Shown here: piece after piece, positions 1 to 8,356 of the stretch
Layout: the number at the start of each line of letters is the position of its first letter
Numbering within the stretch: position 1 is the stretch's first letter
From: Bacteroidota bacterium
GTDB taxonomy: Bacteria > Bacteroidota > Bacteroidia > B-17B0 > Aurantibacillaceae
Length of the DNA: 64,000 bases
Reading direction: 5' to 3'
Assembly: GCA_016185125.1 (NCBI GenBank)
Contig: JACPOC010000025.1
Location: 158,773 to 222,772 of the forward strand
Program-made: the position numbers and the translations under genes
Notes under the pieces: generated by a model
Told to the model about the DNA's origin: nothing
Database searches by the model: none
What the model saw: the letters and a program-made list of their open reading frames with translations, nothing else

Positions 1-169
1 CTGCAAACTGATGATGTTCATTATAAACATTACCCCCGATTTCTACTTTTAAACCCCAACTTTTTAAAATTTTCAATGCAGGAGCAACCGCTGGCTTAGA
101 TCGTTTCCGGGCCGTAGCTATCACCAATACTAAATCTCCTTTTTGCAAATAAGGCGCAATCTTTATCAT
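1..169 (-). CDS. LD-carboxypeptidase (muramoyltetrapeptide carboxypeptidase family), N-terminal part
   Basis: The reading frame opens at an ATG at 167-169 on the minus strand and runs off the left edge, giving 56 codons. The peptide begins MIKIAPYLQKGDLVLVIATA and continues through LKSWGLKVEIG to HHQFA. This is the first strand and helix pattern of the LD-carboxypeptidase (S66) family: a 'PxxLkkGDxigivAta' opening, then 'a...Lks.Gl.v..g.......fAG'. In the family these cytoplasmic enzymes cleave the L,D bond before the terminal D-Ala of murein tetrapeptides during recycling. The Ser-Glu-His catalytic residues lie outside the window and cannot be checked. The gene is 17 nt downstream of and co-directional with the NUMOD4-like gene. 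Family assignment rests on the N-terminus only. Confidence 0.75.
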   Translation of the reverse strand, partial: MIKIAPYLQKGDLVLVIATARKRSKPAVAPALKILKSWGLKVEIGGNVYNEHHQFA

Positions 170-186
170 AAATAAAAAGTGGGCAT

Positions 187-915
187 TTACTTTTTGGAGC
201 TTTTCTTTTTCTTATGCGACTTGCCGGATTTTTTATCCTTTTTCTTAGTTTCCTTTTTTTTAACCTTATCAACTTTCTTTTTTTCTTTTGCTGCTTTTTT
301 TTCCTGATAAGCAATGTTTTCTAAATTTTTAGTGTAGCGCTTATGTTCAGGCTCGTTATCCACTTTTACATGAAACCACAATTCGCCACTTTTAATCCTG
401 TAAATTTGCATTTCAGAAACATTGTATTTTTCAGCAATCTGCTTAAACGTAAGTTTTCTTTTAGGATCCCAAATGAGTTTTTTTACTGCAATTATTGACT
501 TTTCATCAAAAATTCGTGCGGTATGACTTACGGTGATAGGTCTTTTCTTACGAGCCAACAGTGCCGCAGGGCTATTAGTTACATGATATTTATGTTCTTC
601 AGGAGTAGCCCACTTTAAATTATCCGGGTGATCATTTAAATAATTATGATCTTTTCTAATAATCATAGTGTGTTTTGCGCTTGGTTTATTTACAAAAATT
701 TTAGCTACCTCTCTATAAATAAACAAGGCTTTAGATTTTCCGTCGAGTTTATAATTAAACCTAAAACCACCGTCTTGAGGCTTAAATGTGCGTACTTCCA
801 CATTACCTTTTTTATCCATCACTCCAAAACGTCCGTGATTAGACACCGCGTAACGCACGGTTGGCTTCTTACCTTTAAAAGCAATCTGCTTCCAAACTTC
901 TTTTTTGTTTCCCAT
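187..915 (-). CDS. NUMOD4/HNH-like DNA-binding protein with degenerate nuclease motif and HTH
   Basis: A 242-residue protein. Residues 1-30 resemble a NUMOD4 motif (W..I.....YAVSNHGRFG). Residues 65-112 align by eye with the HNH unit found in NUMOD4 homing-type nucleases (REVAKIFVN..., then N.LNDHPDNLKWATPEEHKYH). The histidine expected in the 'VNHIDG' position is replaced (IIRKDH), so cleavage activity is doubtful. A helix-turn-helix follows (TFKQIAEKYNVSEMQIYRIK, about residues 155-175). The last 40 residues are almost entirely Lys with a few Glu and Ser, and look like a non-specific nucleic-acid-binding tail. It is a free-standing gene, not inside an intron. A domesticated DNA-binding or regulatory role is inference; the family resemblance is fairly clear. 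Confidence 0.6.
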   Translation of the reverse strand: MGNKKEVWKQIAFKGKKPTVRYAVSNHGRFGVMDKKGNVEVRTFKPQDGGFRFNYKLDGKSKALFIYREVAKIFVNKPSAKHTMIIRKDHNYLNDHPDNLKWATPEEHKYHVTNSPAALLARKKRPITVSHTARIFDEKSIIAVKKLIWDPKRKLTFKQIAEKYNVSEMQIYRIKSGELWFHVKVDNEPEHKRYTKNLENIAYQEKKAAKEKKKVDKVKKKETKKKDKKSGKSHKKKKSSKK

Positions 916-1046
916 CTTAATGAATTTTAAAATTTAATATTTACGACTGTTATAAGTATCTTTACGCTAAATTAATAAAAACATTTAAACTATAAGCAAA
1001 CCGCTAAATATTTTAATATAACGGTTCGCGTTTTGAATAAAACTTT

Positions 1047-3092
1047 ATGACTTCAAATTATAAAAGAACACTCATAACAGCAGCACTTCCTTATGCAAAT
1101 GGCCCGGTACACATCGGCCATCTAGCAGGCTGTTATTTACCTGCTGATATTTATGCCCGATATCTGCGAAGCATCGGACATGACGTAAAATTTATTTGCG
1201 GTAGTGATGAACATGGCGTTCCTATTACAATTAAAGCGAAAATGGAAAATACAACCCCACAAGCAGTTGTAGATAAGTATCATAAAATTATGGGCGACGC
1301 ATTTAATGAATTTGGCATTTCATTCGATATCTATTCCCGGACTTCATCTAAAACACACCATCAAACAGCTTCAAATTTTTTTAAAAAATTACATGATAAA
1401 CATAGCTTTACTGAACAAGTAACAGAACAATATTTTGACGAAACGGCACAGCAGTTTCTGGCTGACCGATATATTGTTGGAACTTGCCCTAAATGCGGCA
1501 ATGATAATGCTTATGGAGATCAGTGCGAAAAGTGCGGATCATCCTTAAACGCAACTGATCTTATCAATCCAAAATCTACTTTAAGCGGAAATCCTCCGAT
1601 ACTTAAAAAAACAAAAAACTGGTTTTTACCTTTAGATAAACTGCAGCCCAAAATAAAAAATTATCTGGATAAACATACCGATTGGAAGACTAACGTTTAC
1701 GGGCAGTGTAAAAGTTGGTTAGATAGTGGTGATGGATTACAGCCACGTGCCATGACGCGCGATTTAGACTGGGGCGTTCCGGTTCCTATAGAAGGCGCGG
1801 AGGGTAAAGTGCTTTACGTGTGGTTTGACGCCCCTATTGGGTATATTTCGGCTACCAAAGAGCTTTTGCCCGATACTTGGGAAGATTATTGGAAAAGTGA
1901 AGATTCGCGTCTTATACATTTTATAGGAAAAGATAATATTGTTTTCCACTGCATTATTTTTCCGGCAATGCTTATGGAGCATGGGGAGTTTATATTAGCG
2001 GATAATGTGCCTGCTAACGAGTTTTTAAACCTGGAAGGAGATAAAATATCCACTTCCAGGAACTGGGCCGTTTGGCTGCATGAATATTTACTTGAGTTTA
2101 AAGATAAACAAGATGTGCTTAGATATACCTTATGCGCCAATGCACCGGAAGCCAAGGATAATGATTTTACGTGGAAAGATTTTCAAACAAAAAACAATAG
2201 TGAGCTTGGCGATATTCTTGGGAATTTTATTAATCGGGTAATTGTTCTTACCAATAAAAATTACAACGGAATTGTGCCTGAGGCAAGTGAATACAATAAA
2301 ACGGACTTACTGGTTTTAGATGAAATTGCAAAAGTGCCGGGAAAAATTTCGGCGGCTCTTGAAAAATTTAAATTCAGAGAAGCACTTGCTGAAATGATGA
2401 ATCTGGCTCGCGTGGGTAACAAATATCTTGCGGAACAAGAACCCTGGAAAGTAATTAAAACAGATGAGAAAAGAGTGCGAACCGTTATGAATGTGGCCTT
2501 ACAGATATCAGCCAATTTGGCAATTGTATGCGAACCATTTATTCCATTTACCAGTAAAAAATTGTTTTCACTATTAAATATGCCGCAATTAAAATGGAAT
2601 AGTTCAAAGAATACAAACAATATTGCAGCCGGACATAAAATAAGTAGTGAGGCTGTAATTTTATTTGCCAAAATTGAAGATCAGGAAATTGATGTTCAAT
2701 TAGAAAAACTCCAAAAAAGCAAGGAATTTAATTCGTCTGAAAAACCTCTTCCGGAAATAAAACCTGAAACAACTTTTGATGACTTTAATAAAATGGATAT
2801 TCGTGTGGCAACGATTACCGCCGCGGAAGTAGTTCCAAAAACAGATAAATTATTAAAATTGACACTGGACACCGGGGTAGATACAAGAACTGTAGTGAGC
2901 GGCATTGCTGTTTATTACAAACCCGAAAATATTATCGGGCAAAAAGTAATTATGTTAGCTAATTTGGCTCCACGTAAAATAAAAGGCATCGAAAGTCAGG
3001 GTATGATCTTAATGGCCGAAAACAGTAAAGGAGAATTAAGTTTTGTTTCACCCACTAAACCAGAAAGCGAAAATGGATCGATTGTTAAGTAA
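1047..3092 (+). CDS. metG: Methionine--tRNA ligase with C-terminal tRNA-binding domain
   Basis: A 681-residue class I aminoacyl-tRNA synthetase that charges tRNA-Met. The HIGH signature is at residues 22-25 ([11 protein letters not shown]). The KMSKS loop is at 333-337 as KISTS. A zinc knuckle has Cys at 147, 150, 160 and 163 (CPKC...CEKC). The C-terminal about 105 residues ([14 protein letters not shown]... to [19 protein letters not shown]) form an EMAP/Trbp111-type tRNA-binding domain that mediates dimerisation in long MetRS forms. Length and domain order match bacterial MetG with the appended domain. The next gene starts inside its last codons, so translational coupling is likely. Confidence 0.97.
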   Translation: MTSNYKRTLITAALPYANGPVHIGHLAGCYLPADIYARYLRSIGHDVKFICGSDEHGVPITIKAKMENTTPQAVVDKYHKIMGDAFNEFGISFDIYSRTSSKTHHQTASNFFKKLHDKHSFTEQVTEQYFDETAQQFLADRYIVGTCPKCGNDNAYGDQCEKCGSSLNATDLINPKSTLSGNPPILKKTKNWFLPLDKLQPKIKNYLDKHTDWKTNVYGQCKSWLDSGDGLQPRAMTRDLDWGVPVPIEGAEGKVLYVWFDAPIGYISATKELLPDTWEDYWKSEDSRLIHFIGKDNIVFHCIIFPAMLMEHGEFILADNVPANEFLNLEGDKISTSRNWAVWLHEYLLEFKDKQDVLRYTLCANAPEAKDNDFTWKDFQTKNNSELGDILGNFINRVIVLTNKNYNGIVPEASEYNKTDLLVLDEIAKVPGKISAALEKFKFREALAEMMNLARVGNKYLAEQEPWKVIKTDEKRVRTVMNVALQISANLAIVCEPFIPFTSKKLFSLLNMPQLKWNSSKNTNNIAAGHKISSEAVILFAKIEDQEIDVQLEKLQKSKEFNSSEKPLPEIKPETTFDDFNKMDIRVATITAAEVVPKTDKLLKLTLDTGVDTRTVVSGIAVYYKPENIIGQKVIMLANLAPRKIKGIESQGMILMAENSKGELSFVSPTKPESENGSIVK

Positions 3093-4008
3093 ATTATTTT
3101 TACCGTGTTTTTTATTTTTATTCGGTTCTGCTTTTTCTCAGGATGACGGCACGGAAAAAAACGTGCATGGTGATAAAGATTACAAAGATCCTAAACAATT
3201 TGAAAACTTTAGAAAAAAGAAAAACCTTATTGCCGCCTGGCAAATTAACCAATTAAAAGAGGGTGCCGTTGTGGTTCGCTTAAAAACCAATAAAAAGCTT
3301 ATTGATGCTTTAAGAGAACAAGGAAATAATGAACTGGCCCTTGAAAAAGAAAAGGAGCAATATGCGGTAAATGTAAATACCTATCATGCCTATCGAGATA
3401 AACTTAAATTCGCTAAAGTTTATTTTATTTTAAGCAACCATACAGATAGTTTATTAAATGGAGTTCGTACAGGTATTTTTTTGGATTCTGCCTTAAAGGT
3501 AGATCCAACAATAACTATGAATGAAAAATTCTATTTGATCGCCGAACGCGATTACGGCTATAATTCTTCCATTGGGTTTGTAAAAGAAGATTCCGCCAAA
3601 AAAGTTATTGAAGCAGGAAATCCTGTTAGAGAGATGGCTGTTATCTTGAAAAACAAATACGGACATCAACTAAAAGGACCCTTTCCATATTGCATAAAAG
3701 AAAAGAATTTTTCAGGTGGCCTTTATACAATGCCTATTAGTGTAAATACTAATTCTGCGGGTGGGGTGAGTTTTAATTATATGGTGGACTTAACATATTT
3801 TGCAGATTTAAAAGCAAAAGACAAAGGCGAAAAACTATTGAAAAAAACATTCGGTAATTCTATAGTTAAATTAAAAAAACAGGACACTTACGAAAAAATT
3901 TCGGAATCAGTAGATCAAATGAACGACGAGTTAAACCGATTTTACAGAAATTCTCCTAAGCCCGATACGAGTAAATTAAGTGCTGAGATTTTACCATACC
4001 TCTATTAA
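3073..4008 (+). CDS. Exported protein of unknown function
   Basis: A 311-residue product if translation starts at the ATG at 3073, which I prefer over an upstream ATG at 3043. The 3073 start gives a clean signal peptide ([20 protein letters not shown], then FSQ|DDG), whereas the longer form would put ten charged or polar residues before it. It overlaps metG by 20 nt. The mature part is lysine-rich and mixed alpha/beta with no motif I recognise, apart from a central region ([14 protein letters not shown]) seen in Bacteroidota exported proteins. Only one Cys is visible in the mature protein. Probably periplasmic. No function is assigned. Confidence 0.7.
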   Translation: MDRLLSKLFLPCFLFLFGSAFSQDDGTEKNVHGDKDYKDPKQFENFRKKKNLIAAWQINQLKEGAVVVRLKTNKKLIDALREQGNNELALEKEKEQYAVNVNTYHAYRDKLKFAKVYFILSNHTDSLLNGVRTGIFLDSALKVDPTITMNEKFYLIAERDYGYNSSIGFVKEDSAKKVIEAGNPVREMAVILKNKYGHQLKGPFPYCIKEKNFSGGLYTMPISVNTNSAGGVSFNYMVDLTYFADLKAKDKGEKLLKKTFGNSIVKLKKQDTYEKISESVDQMNDELNRFYRNSPKPDTSKLSAEILPYLY

Positions 4009-4020
4009 TAACGAGATAAA

Positions 4021-5136
4021 TTAAGCCAAAGCCTCGTTGATAGAAGGTAATTTCCCGAAACGCTTCAAAGTGCTTACGTGCGAGGAAAGAGCCTGAACAA
4101 AGGTTTTATTCTCCAGATAAGGAACGCCGTATTCTTCAGCGGTTGCTTTAACGATGTGTGCAATTTCGGGATAATGAACATGACAAATAGTTGGGAACAA
4201 ATGATGTTCCACTTGAAAATTTAATCCACCGACATACCATGAAATTATTTTGCTTTTTCTTGAAAAATTTACGGTGGTATTCATCTGGTGAATAGCCCAG
4301 TTATTTTCAATTGTAAAATTTTCATCCGGTAATGGGTGAGTTGTATCCTCAACAGTGTGCGCCAATTGAAATATAACGGTTAGCACTATGCCTGCAATAA
4401 ATTGCATCAACAGATATCCAAGTATATATTCTGCAACCGGCATTTTTAAAACAGCAAGCGGAATTACCATGTAAATAGTAAAGTAAACAACTTTACTTAA
4501 TACCATTTTAAATAAAACTGAACGGTTTTGTTCCTTTGTATTTTTATTGACGCCGTCCTTTGTATACTTACTAAACTGCACAAAATCTTTTAAAAGAGCC
4601 CAGTACAAAGTAAGAATGCCGTAAAACAAAAACGCATACACCACCTGAAATTTATGATACCATTTTACTTCCGTGTGGGGGGAAAAGCGCAGAATCAATT
4701 TATCATCAATATCATCGTCAACCCCGGCAACGTTAGTATAAGTGTGGTGAAGGATATTGTGTTGAAGCTTCCAATTAAATACAGAACCACCTAAAAGATT
4801 AAGGCTGTGCCCTAACCAATAATTTGTTTTACTGTTTGAGGAATAAGCTCCGTGGTTAGCATCGTGCATTACACTCATACCTATACCCGCCAATGCGAAT
4901 CCAATAATTGACCATAAACAAAGGCTAATGCCAAATGATGGCTGAAAAATCAAAAGTGCTATAAAAGGTAATATGTATGCAGAAAGCAGAACAATCGTTT
5001 TAATAACCATTTCTAAATTATAATGTTTGGAAATATTTTTTTCTTTAAAATAACCATCAACTCGTTTACGTAATTCGGCAAAAAACATAGCCTTATTCTG
5101 ATCTTTGTGACTGAAGCGAATGGGAGTAAATGACAT
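4021..5136 (-). CDS. Membrane fatty acid desaturase (linoleoyl-CoA / delta-6-like family)
   Basis: A 371-residue integral membrane di-iron desaturase. The three histidine boxes are intact: HDANH at 91-95, HNILHH at 126-131, and QVEHH at 308-312, where Q in place of the first H is typical of front-end (delta-5/6-like) desaturases. Hydrophobic pairs lie around 45-90 and 165-260. No cytochrome b5 domain is fused, so electrons must come from a separate donor. It presumably inserts a double bond into membrane acyl chains, and regiospecificity cannot be read from sequence. It is tail-to-tail with the preceding gene. The nearby cold-shock protein and DEAD-box helicase suggest a cold-adaptation neighbourhood, though this is inference. 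Confidence 0.9.
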   Translation of the reverse strand: MSFTPIRFSHKDQNKAMFFAELRKRVDGYFKEKNISKHYNLEMVIKTIVLLSAYILPFIALLIFQPSFGISLCLWSIIGFALAGIGMSVMHDANHGAYSSNSKTNYWLGHSLNLLGGSVFNWKLQHNILHHTYTNVAGVDDDIDDKLILRFSPHTEVKWYHKFQVVYAFLFYGILTLYWALLKDFVQFSKYTKDGVNKNTKEQNRSVLFKMVLSKVVYFTIYMVIPLAVLKMPVAEYILGYLLMQFIAGIVLTVIFQLAHTVEDTTHPLPDENFTIENNWAIHQMNTTVNFSRKSKIISWYVGGLNFQVEHHLFPTICHVHYPEIAHIVKATAEEYGVPYLENKTFVQALSSHVSTLKRFGKLPSINEALA

Positions 5137-5260
5137 AATCTACTTGTTTTTAGATTTGAAATATTCTTTTTTTGAGCTTTAACAATGCGCTTGTGAAGTT
5201 ACAAAATTCTAAATAATTGAAATGTTAATTATTTTCAATATTAATAAAGGCGTACTTACA

Positions 5261-5297
5261 AAAAACCAAAAAGGCCCCTGAAAACAGGAGCCTTTTA
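5261..5297 (-). terminator. Rho-independent terminator of the cold-shock gene
   Basis: On the minus strand, an AAAAGGCTCCTG arm and a CAGGGGCCTTTT arm pair across a TTTT loop with one mismatch, followed by a T-rich tract (TTGGTTTTTTG). It lies about 22 nt after the csp stop codon. The stem is also A-flanked on the other strand, so it might work in both directions. Confidence 0.8.
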
Positions 5298-5318
5298 CTT
5301 AAGTATAAGTGGAAATAA

Positions 5319-5507
5319 TTATGCTAACTGTACGTTTACTGCATTTAATCCTTTTTTACCTTGCTCAACTTCAAAAGTTACTCTGTCGTTTTCGCGAACC
5401 TCAGCTTTAAGTCCTGATACATGAACAAAGATGTCTTGTCCATTATCTTCTTTAATAAATCCAAAGCCTTTTTCTTCATTGAAAAATTTTACTGTTCCGT
5501 TTTTCAT
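5319..5507 (-). CDS. Cold-shock protein, CspA family
   Basis: A 62-residue single cold-shock (OB-fold) domain. RNP-1 is KGFGFI and RNP-2 is DIFVHV, both intact, and the N-terminus is the usual MKNGTVKFFN. The length is slightly short but normal for Bacteroidota Csp. These proteins bind single-stranded RNA and melt secondary structure. The gene is 72 nt downstream of an RhlE-type helicase on the same strand and is followed by a strong terminator, so the pair could be transcribed together. I see no good TAnnTTTG box in the 72-nt gap, which contains a small CCCG/CGGG stem. Confidence 0.95.
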   Translation of the reverse strand: MKNGTVKFFNEEKGFGFIKEDNGQDIFVHVSGLKAEVRENDRVTFEVEQGKKGLNAVNVQLA

Positions 5508-5579
5508 TTTTTGTTTTTTTTGTGCCCCGTTGTAGGGCGGGTTATTGATTTGTTATTTGTTTTGTTCTTTCTTAATTGC

Positions 5580-6707
5580 TTAAGAAAACGGGTGAGTTGT
5601 AACCTCAATATTTTTATTTATTAATTTATTTATGTCGCGTAGATAAACCATTTCGTCCTGGGCGCAAAACGATAATGCTATTCCGGTACTGCCTGCACGG
5701 CCTGTGCGACCAATACGGTGCACATACGTTTCGGCAACTTCAGGTAATTCAAAATTAATAACGTGCGATAATTTATCCACGTCAATTCCTCTTGAAGCAA
5801 TGTCAGTTGCCACCAGCACACGAATACTGCGGTTTTTAAATCCCTTTAAAGCTCTTTCGCGTGCGTTCTGCGATTTATTTCCATGAATAGCTTCAGCAGA
5901 AATACCGTTACTGTTTAATTCCTTTGCAACTTTATCAGCACCTCTTTTTGTGCGTGTAAATACAAGAGCATGTTCAATGGTGCCGTTCTTTAAAACGTGT
6001 TTTAACAGCAAACGTTTGTTTTCGCGTTTCACATAATAAACAGATTGCTGAACAAGAGTTGCTGTTGAAGAAACAGGAGTAACCGCCACGCTAACCGGAT
6101 TTTTTAAAATAGTATTTGCAAGCTTCATAATATCCGGAGCGGCTGTTGCAGAGAAAAACAATGTTTGTCTTTTTACAGGAATTTTAGTGATAATTTTTTT
6201 AATGTCGTGAATGAAACCCATATCTAACATACGGTCAGCTTCATCTAACACAAAATGTTCAATAGCATCTAATTTCACAAAGCCTTGCTGCATAAGATCC
6301 AATAAACGGCCCGGTGTTGCTACTACAATATCAACGCCACGACGCAGAGCCATGGTTTGTTTATTCTGATTAACTCCGCCAAAAACGGTAGTGTGAGAAA
6401 TACCCAACTGATTTCCGTAAGCTGAAAAGCTCTCGCTGATCTGTAGAGCTAATTCACGAGTTGGTGCTAAAATAAGCGCCTTAATAGCGCGCGAATTATT
6501 GTTTAGTTTCTTCTCAGTAAGCATTTGAAGGATTGGAAGCGCGAAGGCCGCCGTTTTACCGGTTCCTGTTTGAGCGCATCCAAATATATCTTTTCCGGCT
6601 AATACGTGGGGGATGGATTGTTCCTGAATGGGTGTTGGTTGAGTGTAGCCCTTTTTTTCAAGTGCTGATACCAAAGGTTTAATTAATTTTAATTCTGAAA
6701 ATGTCAT
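5580..6707 (-). CDS. rhlE: DEAD-box RNA helicase, RhlE-like
   Basis: I start this gene at the ATG at 6705-6707 ([12 protein letters not shown]), giving 375 residues. An ATG eight codons upstream would add MPWHEKKS, which is not family-like and overlaps a small palindrome. The helicase core motifs are in order: Q motif (PTPIQ), Walker A (AQTGTGKT), Ib (PTREL), DEAD ([12 protein letters not shown]), SAT (FFSATA), motif V ([10 protein letters not shown]) and VI ([10 protein letters not shown]). The basic C-terminal extension of longer RhlE proteins is absent. ATP-dependent RNA unwinding in ribosome assembly or cold adaptation is the family role. The cold-shock gene lies directly downstream. Confidence 0.92.
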   Translation of the reverse strand: MTFSELKLIKPLVSALEKKGYTQPTPIQEQSIPHVLAGKDIFGCAQTGTGKTAAFALPILQMLTEKKLNNNSRAIKALILAPTRELALQISESFSAYGNQLGISHTTVFGGVNQNKQTMALRRGVDIVVATPGRLLDLMQQGFVKLDAIEHFVLDEADRMLDMGFIHDIKKIITKIPVKRQTLFFSATAAPDIMKLANTILKNPVSVAVTPVSSTATLVQQSVYYVKRENKRLLLKHVLKNGTIEHALVFTRTKRGADKVAKELNSNGISAEAIHGNKSQNARERALKGFKNRSIRVLVATDIASRGIDVDKLSHVINFELPEVAETYVHRIGRTGRAGSTGIALSFCAQDEMVYLRDINKLINKNIEVTTHPFS

Positions 6708-6860
6708 TGATTTTTTTTCATGCCAAGGCACGGTTATTTAATTGGTTTATTACGTTTGTGAAAATTGTAAAGGTTTTCAAATTGCAGCAGAGCGCCGGCA
6801 AGGGGAATTGGGATACAGTCTTCTTTTTGTTGTTTATTCTTATTTATTATATTCTTAATA

Positions 6861-6892
6861 CAAAGATAAGTAATCTTTATGTAATTAACAAA
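6861..6892 (-). promoter_or_regulatory. Bacteroidota-type promoter for rhlE with long leader
   Basis: On the minus strand a TTTG (6889-6892) is followed 20 nt later by TATCTTTG (6861-6868). This matches the -33/-7 architecture (TTTG, then TAnnTTTG) of the primary Bacteroidota sigma factor. Transcription from here would leave a leader of about 145-150 nt before the rhlE start codon. The leader has a TGCC-TT-GGCA palindrome just upstream of the ATG. Long leaders are common in cold-shock helicase and csp genes. The promoter is a sequence match and the regulatory role is inference. Confidence 0.6.
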
Positions 6893-6942
6893 TTATAAAC
6901 AAATTTTGGCTTTAGCAGCTTTTGGAGTGAAATTGTAAACGA

Positions 6943-8292
6943 TTACAACTTAATAAATTCCACCCGTCTGTTATTCGCTTTTCCTTCGGCACTGGTATTG
7001 GGACCCGCAGGTTCAGCCTGACCTTTTCCATCAGTTTCTAACCGAGAAGCATCTATTGCAAACTCCTTACTTAAAGCATTTTTAACAGCTAAAGCGCGTT
7101 TCTTGGATAATTCTAAGTTTGAAGCCGCGTTGCCATCATTATCGGTGTGCCCTACCACCTTAACTTTTACAGTAGGGTTCTCTTTTAATACAGTGGCTAT
7201 TTCTTTAAGGGTGCCGTAAGAAGCAGGCTTAATTTTATCGGAACCTGAATCAAAAGTAATTCCTCTGGTAACTAATTTTCCTTCGGTTAAAAGCTTACTG
7301 CGCATATCGGGTAAGCCAACAGCCAGGCGGATATTGCCCAGGTAAACATTTTGATTATCTGCAGCCTGATCTGAAAAGCCCCACATGGTAAAATAAATAC
7401 GGTCATACACATCGCCCTGCGGTAACATTTTAGGAATATCAGCCACTTTTTTTTCATCAATATATACTCTTAAACGGGATTTTTGCGCGGTAAAGGAAAA
7501 ATGCATCACCTTGCCAAGTTTACCTTTTGTAACATCATCTCTCAAATTACTGCTAACCCCTGCCGTTTGATCATTTTTTACATTTTCTAATGAAATGTCA
7601 GCTCCCAAATCTGTAAATTTGACCTCAACACGTGCGGCAGATTTACCGTAGGCATCCAGGTTGCCTCCAGCTGTAAGTGGTTCATTTTCGCTTCCGGGCT
7701 TCGTTGCTCCAAAAATGGTGGTCAAAGAGCCTAAGGCGCCGTTTCCGTTGTCAGTTCCGGTAACAATCACATCCATTTCCATAGTAAAATTCTCCGGCAA
7801 TTTTGTATTTATTTCAGGCATGTAAATCTGATTGTTTTGCAGCTTTAGCCATTTCCCCGTAGCTTTATTGTTGGTGGTAACTTCGCCGGAGCCGCTAGTA
7901 TTCCAGTTTGCAGGAAAATCTCCAACCGCTGTTTGCGAAAAATCAGTGAAATAAACCACTTTTTCCCCTGCTACAAAATCGAATTTTGAGTAACTTTTCA
8001 TATCTTCGGGAGGATTTTGGGAAGAAGCCGGCGCATTGCTTTTTACATTAGCACTTTCGTCTTTTTCTTTAGAATTATCTTCGCTCGAGCTATCGGATTT
8101 AGATTTTTTATCTTTTTTGGTTTTGGTTGCTCCATTCTCAACATTATCCAAACTTTTATCAATAGCGTTGTCTATTTTTTGATCAGCGCGTTGGGTTGTT
8201 TTATTAATTATTTTTTGTTCGATGTTTATTTGAGCATTAGCACAAACAGAAAATACAAGAGAAAATAAAAGGGGGATGAAACTATTCTTCAT
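6943..8292 (-). CDS. OmpA-family outer-membrane/periplasmic protein
   Basis: A 449-residue exported protein with signal peptide MKNSFIPLLFSLVFSVCANA. A charged low-complexity linker follows (KKDKKSKSDSSSEDNSKEKDES, about residues 58-80). A central region of about 200 residues (VVYFTDFSQTAVGDFPANW...) looks like a concanavalin-like jelly-roll and is common in Bacteroidota OmpA proteins. The C-terminal OmpA domain (about 345-449) carries the peptidoglycan-binding pattern GHTDNDG..asN..LS..RA.aV...L and ends NRRVEF. It should anchor the outer membrane to murein. It is monocistronic, with gaps on both sides. Confidence 0.9.
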   Translation of the reverse strand: MKNSFIPLLFSLVFSVCANAQINIEQKIINKTTQRADQKIDNAIDKSLDNVENGATKTKKDKKSKSDSSSEDNSKEKDESANVKSNAPASSQNPPEDMKSYSKFDFVAGEKVVYFTDFSQTAVGDFPANWNTSGSGEVTTNNKATGKWLKLQNNQIYMPEINTKLPENFTMEMDVIVTGTDNGNGALGSLTTIFGATKPGSENEPLTAGGNLDAYGKSAARVEVKFTDLGADISLENVKNDQTAGVSSNLRDDVTKGKLGKVMHFSFTAQKSRLRVYIDEKKVADIPKMLPQGDVYDRIYFTMWGFSDQAADNQNVYLGNIRLAVGLPDMRSKLLTEGKLVTRGITFDSGSDKIKPASYGTLKEIATVLKENPTVKVKVVGHTDNDGNAASNLELSKKRALAVKNALSKEFAIDASRLETDGKGQAEPAGPNTSAEGKANNRRVEFIKL

Positions 8293-8356
8293 AATATTTA
8301 ATTATTTTAACAAAAATACAATAATTTTTAAAAAAAAAGCGTTAAAAATTTAAATT

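Noticed and set aside
3043..3072. Earlier ATG for the exported protein at 3073
   Set aside because: It would put charged residues before the signal peptide and lengthen the overlap with metG.
6708..6731. Upstream ATG for the helicase (MPWHEKKS)
   Set aside because: The extra residues are not family-like and the downstream ATG has a better A-rich upstream sequence and matches other RhlE starts.
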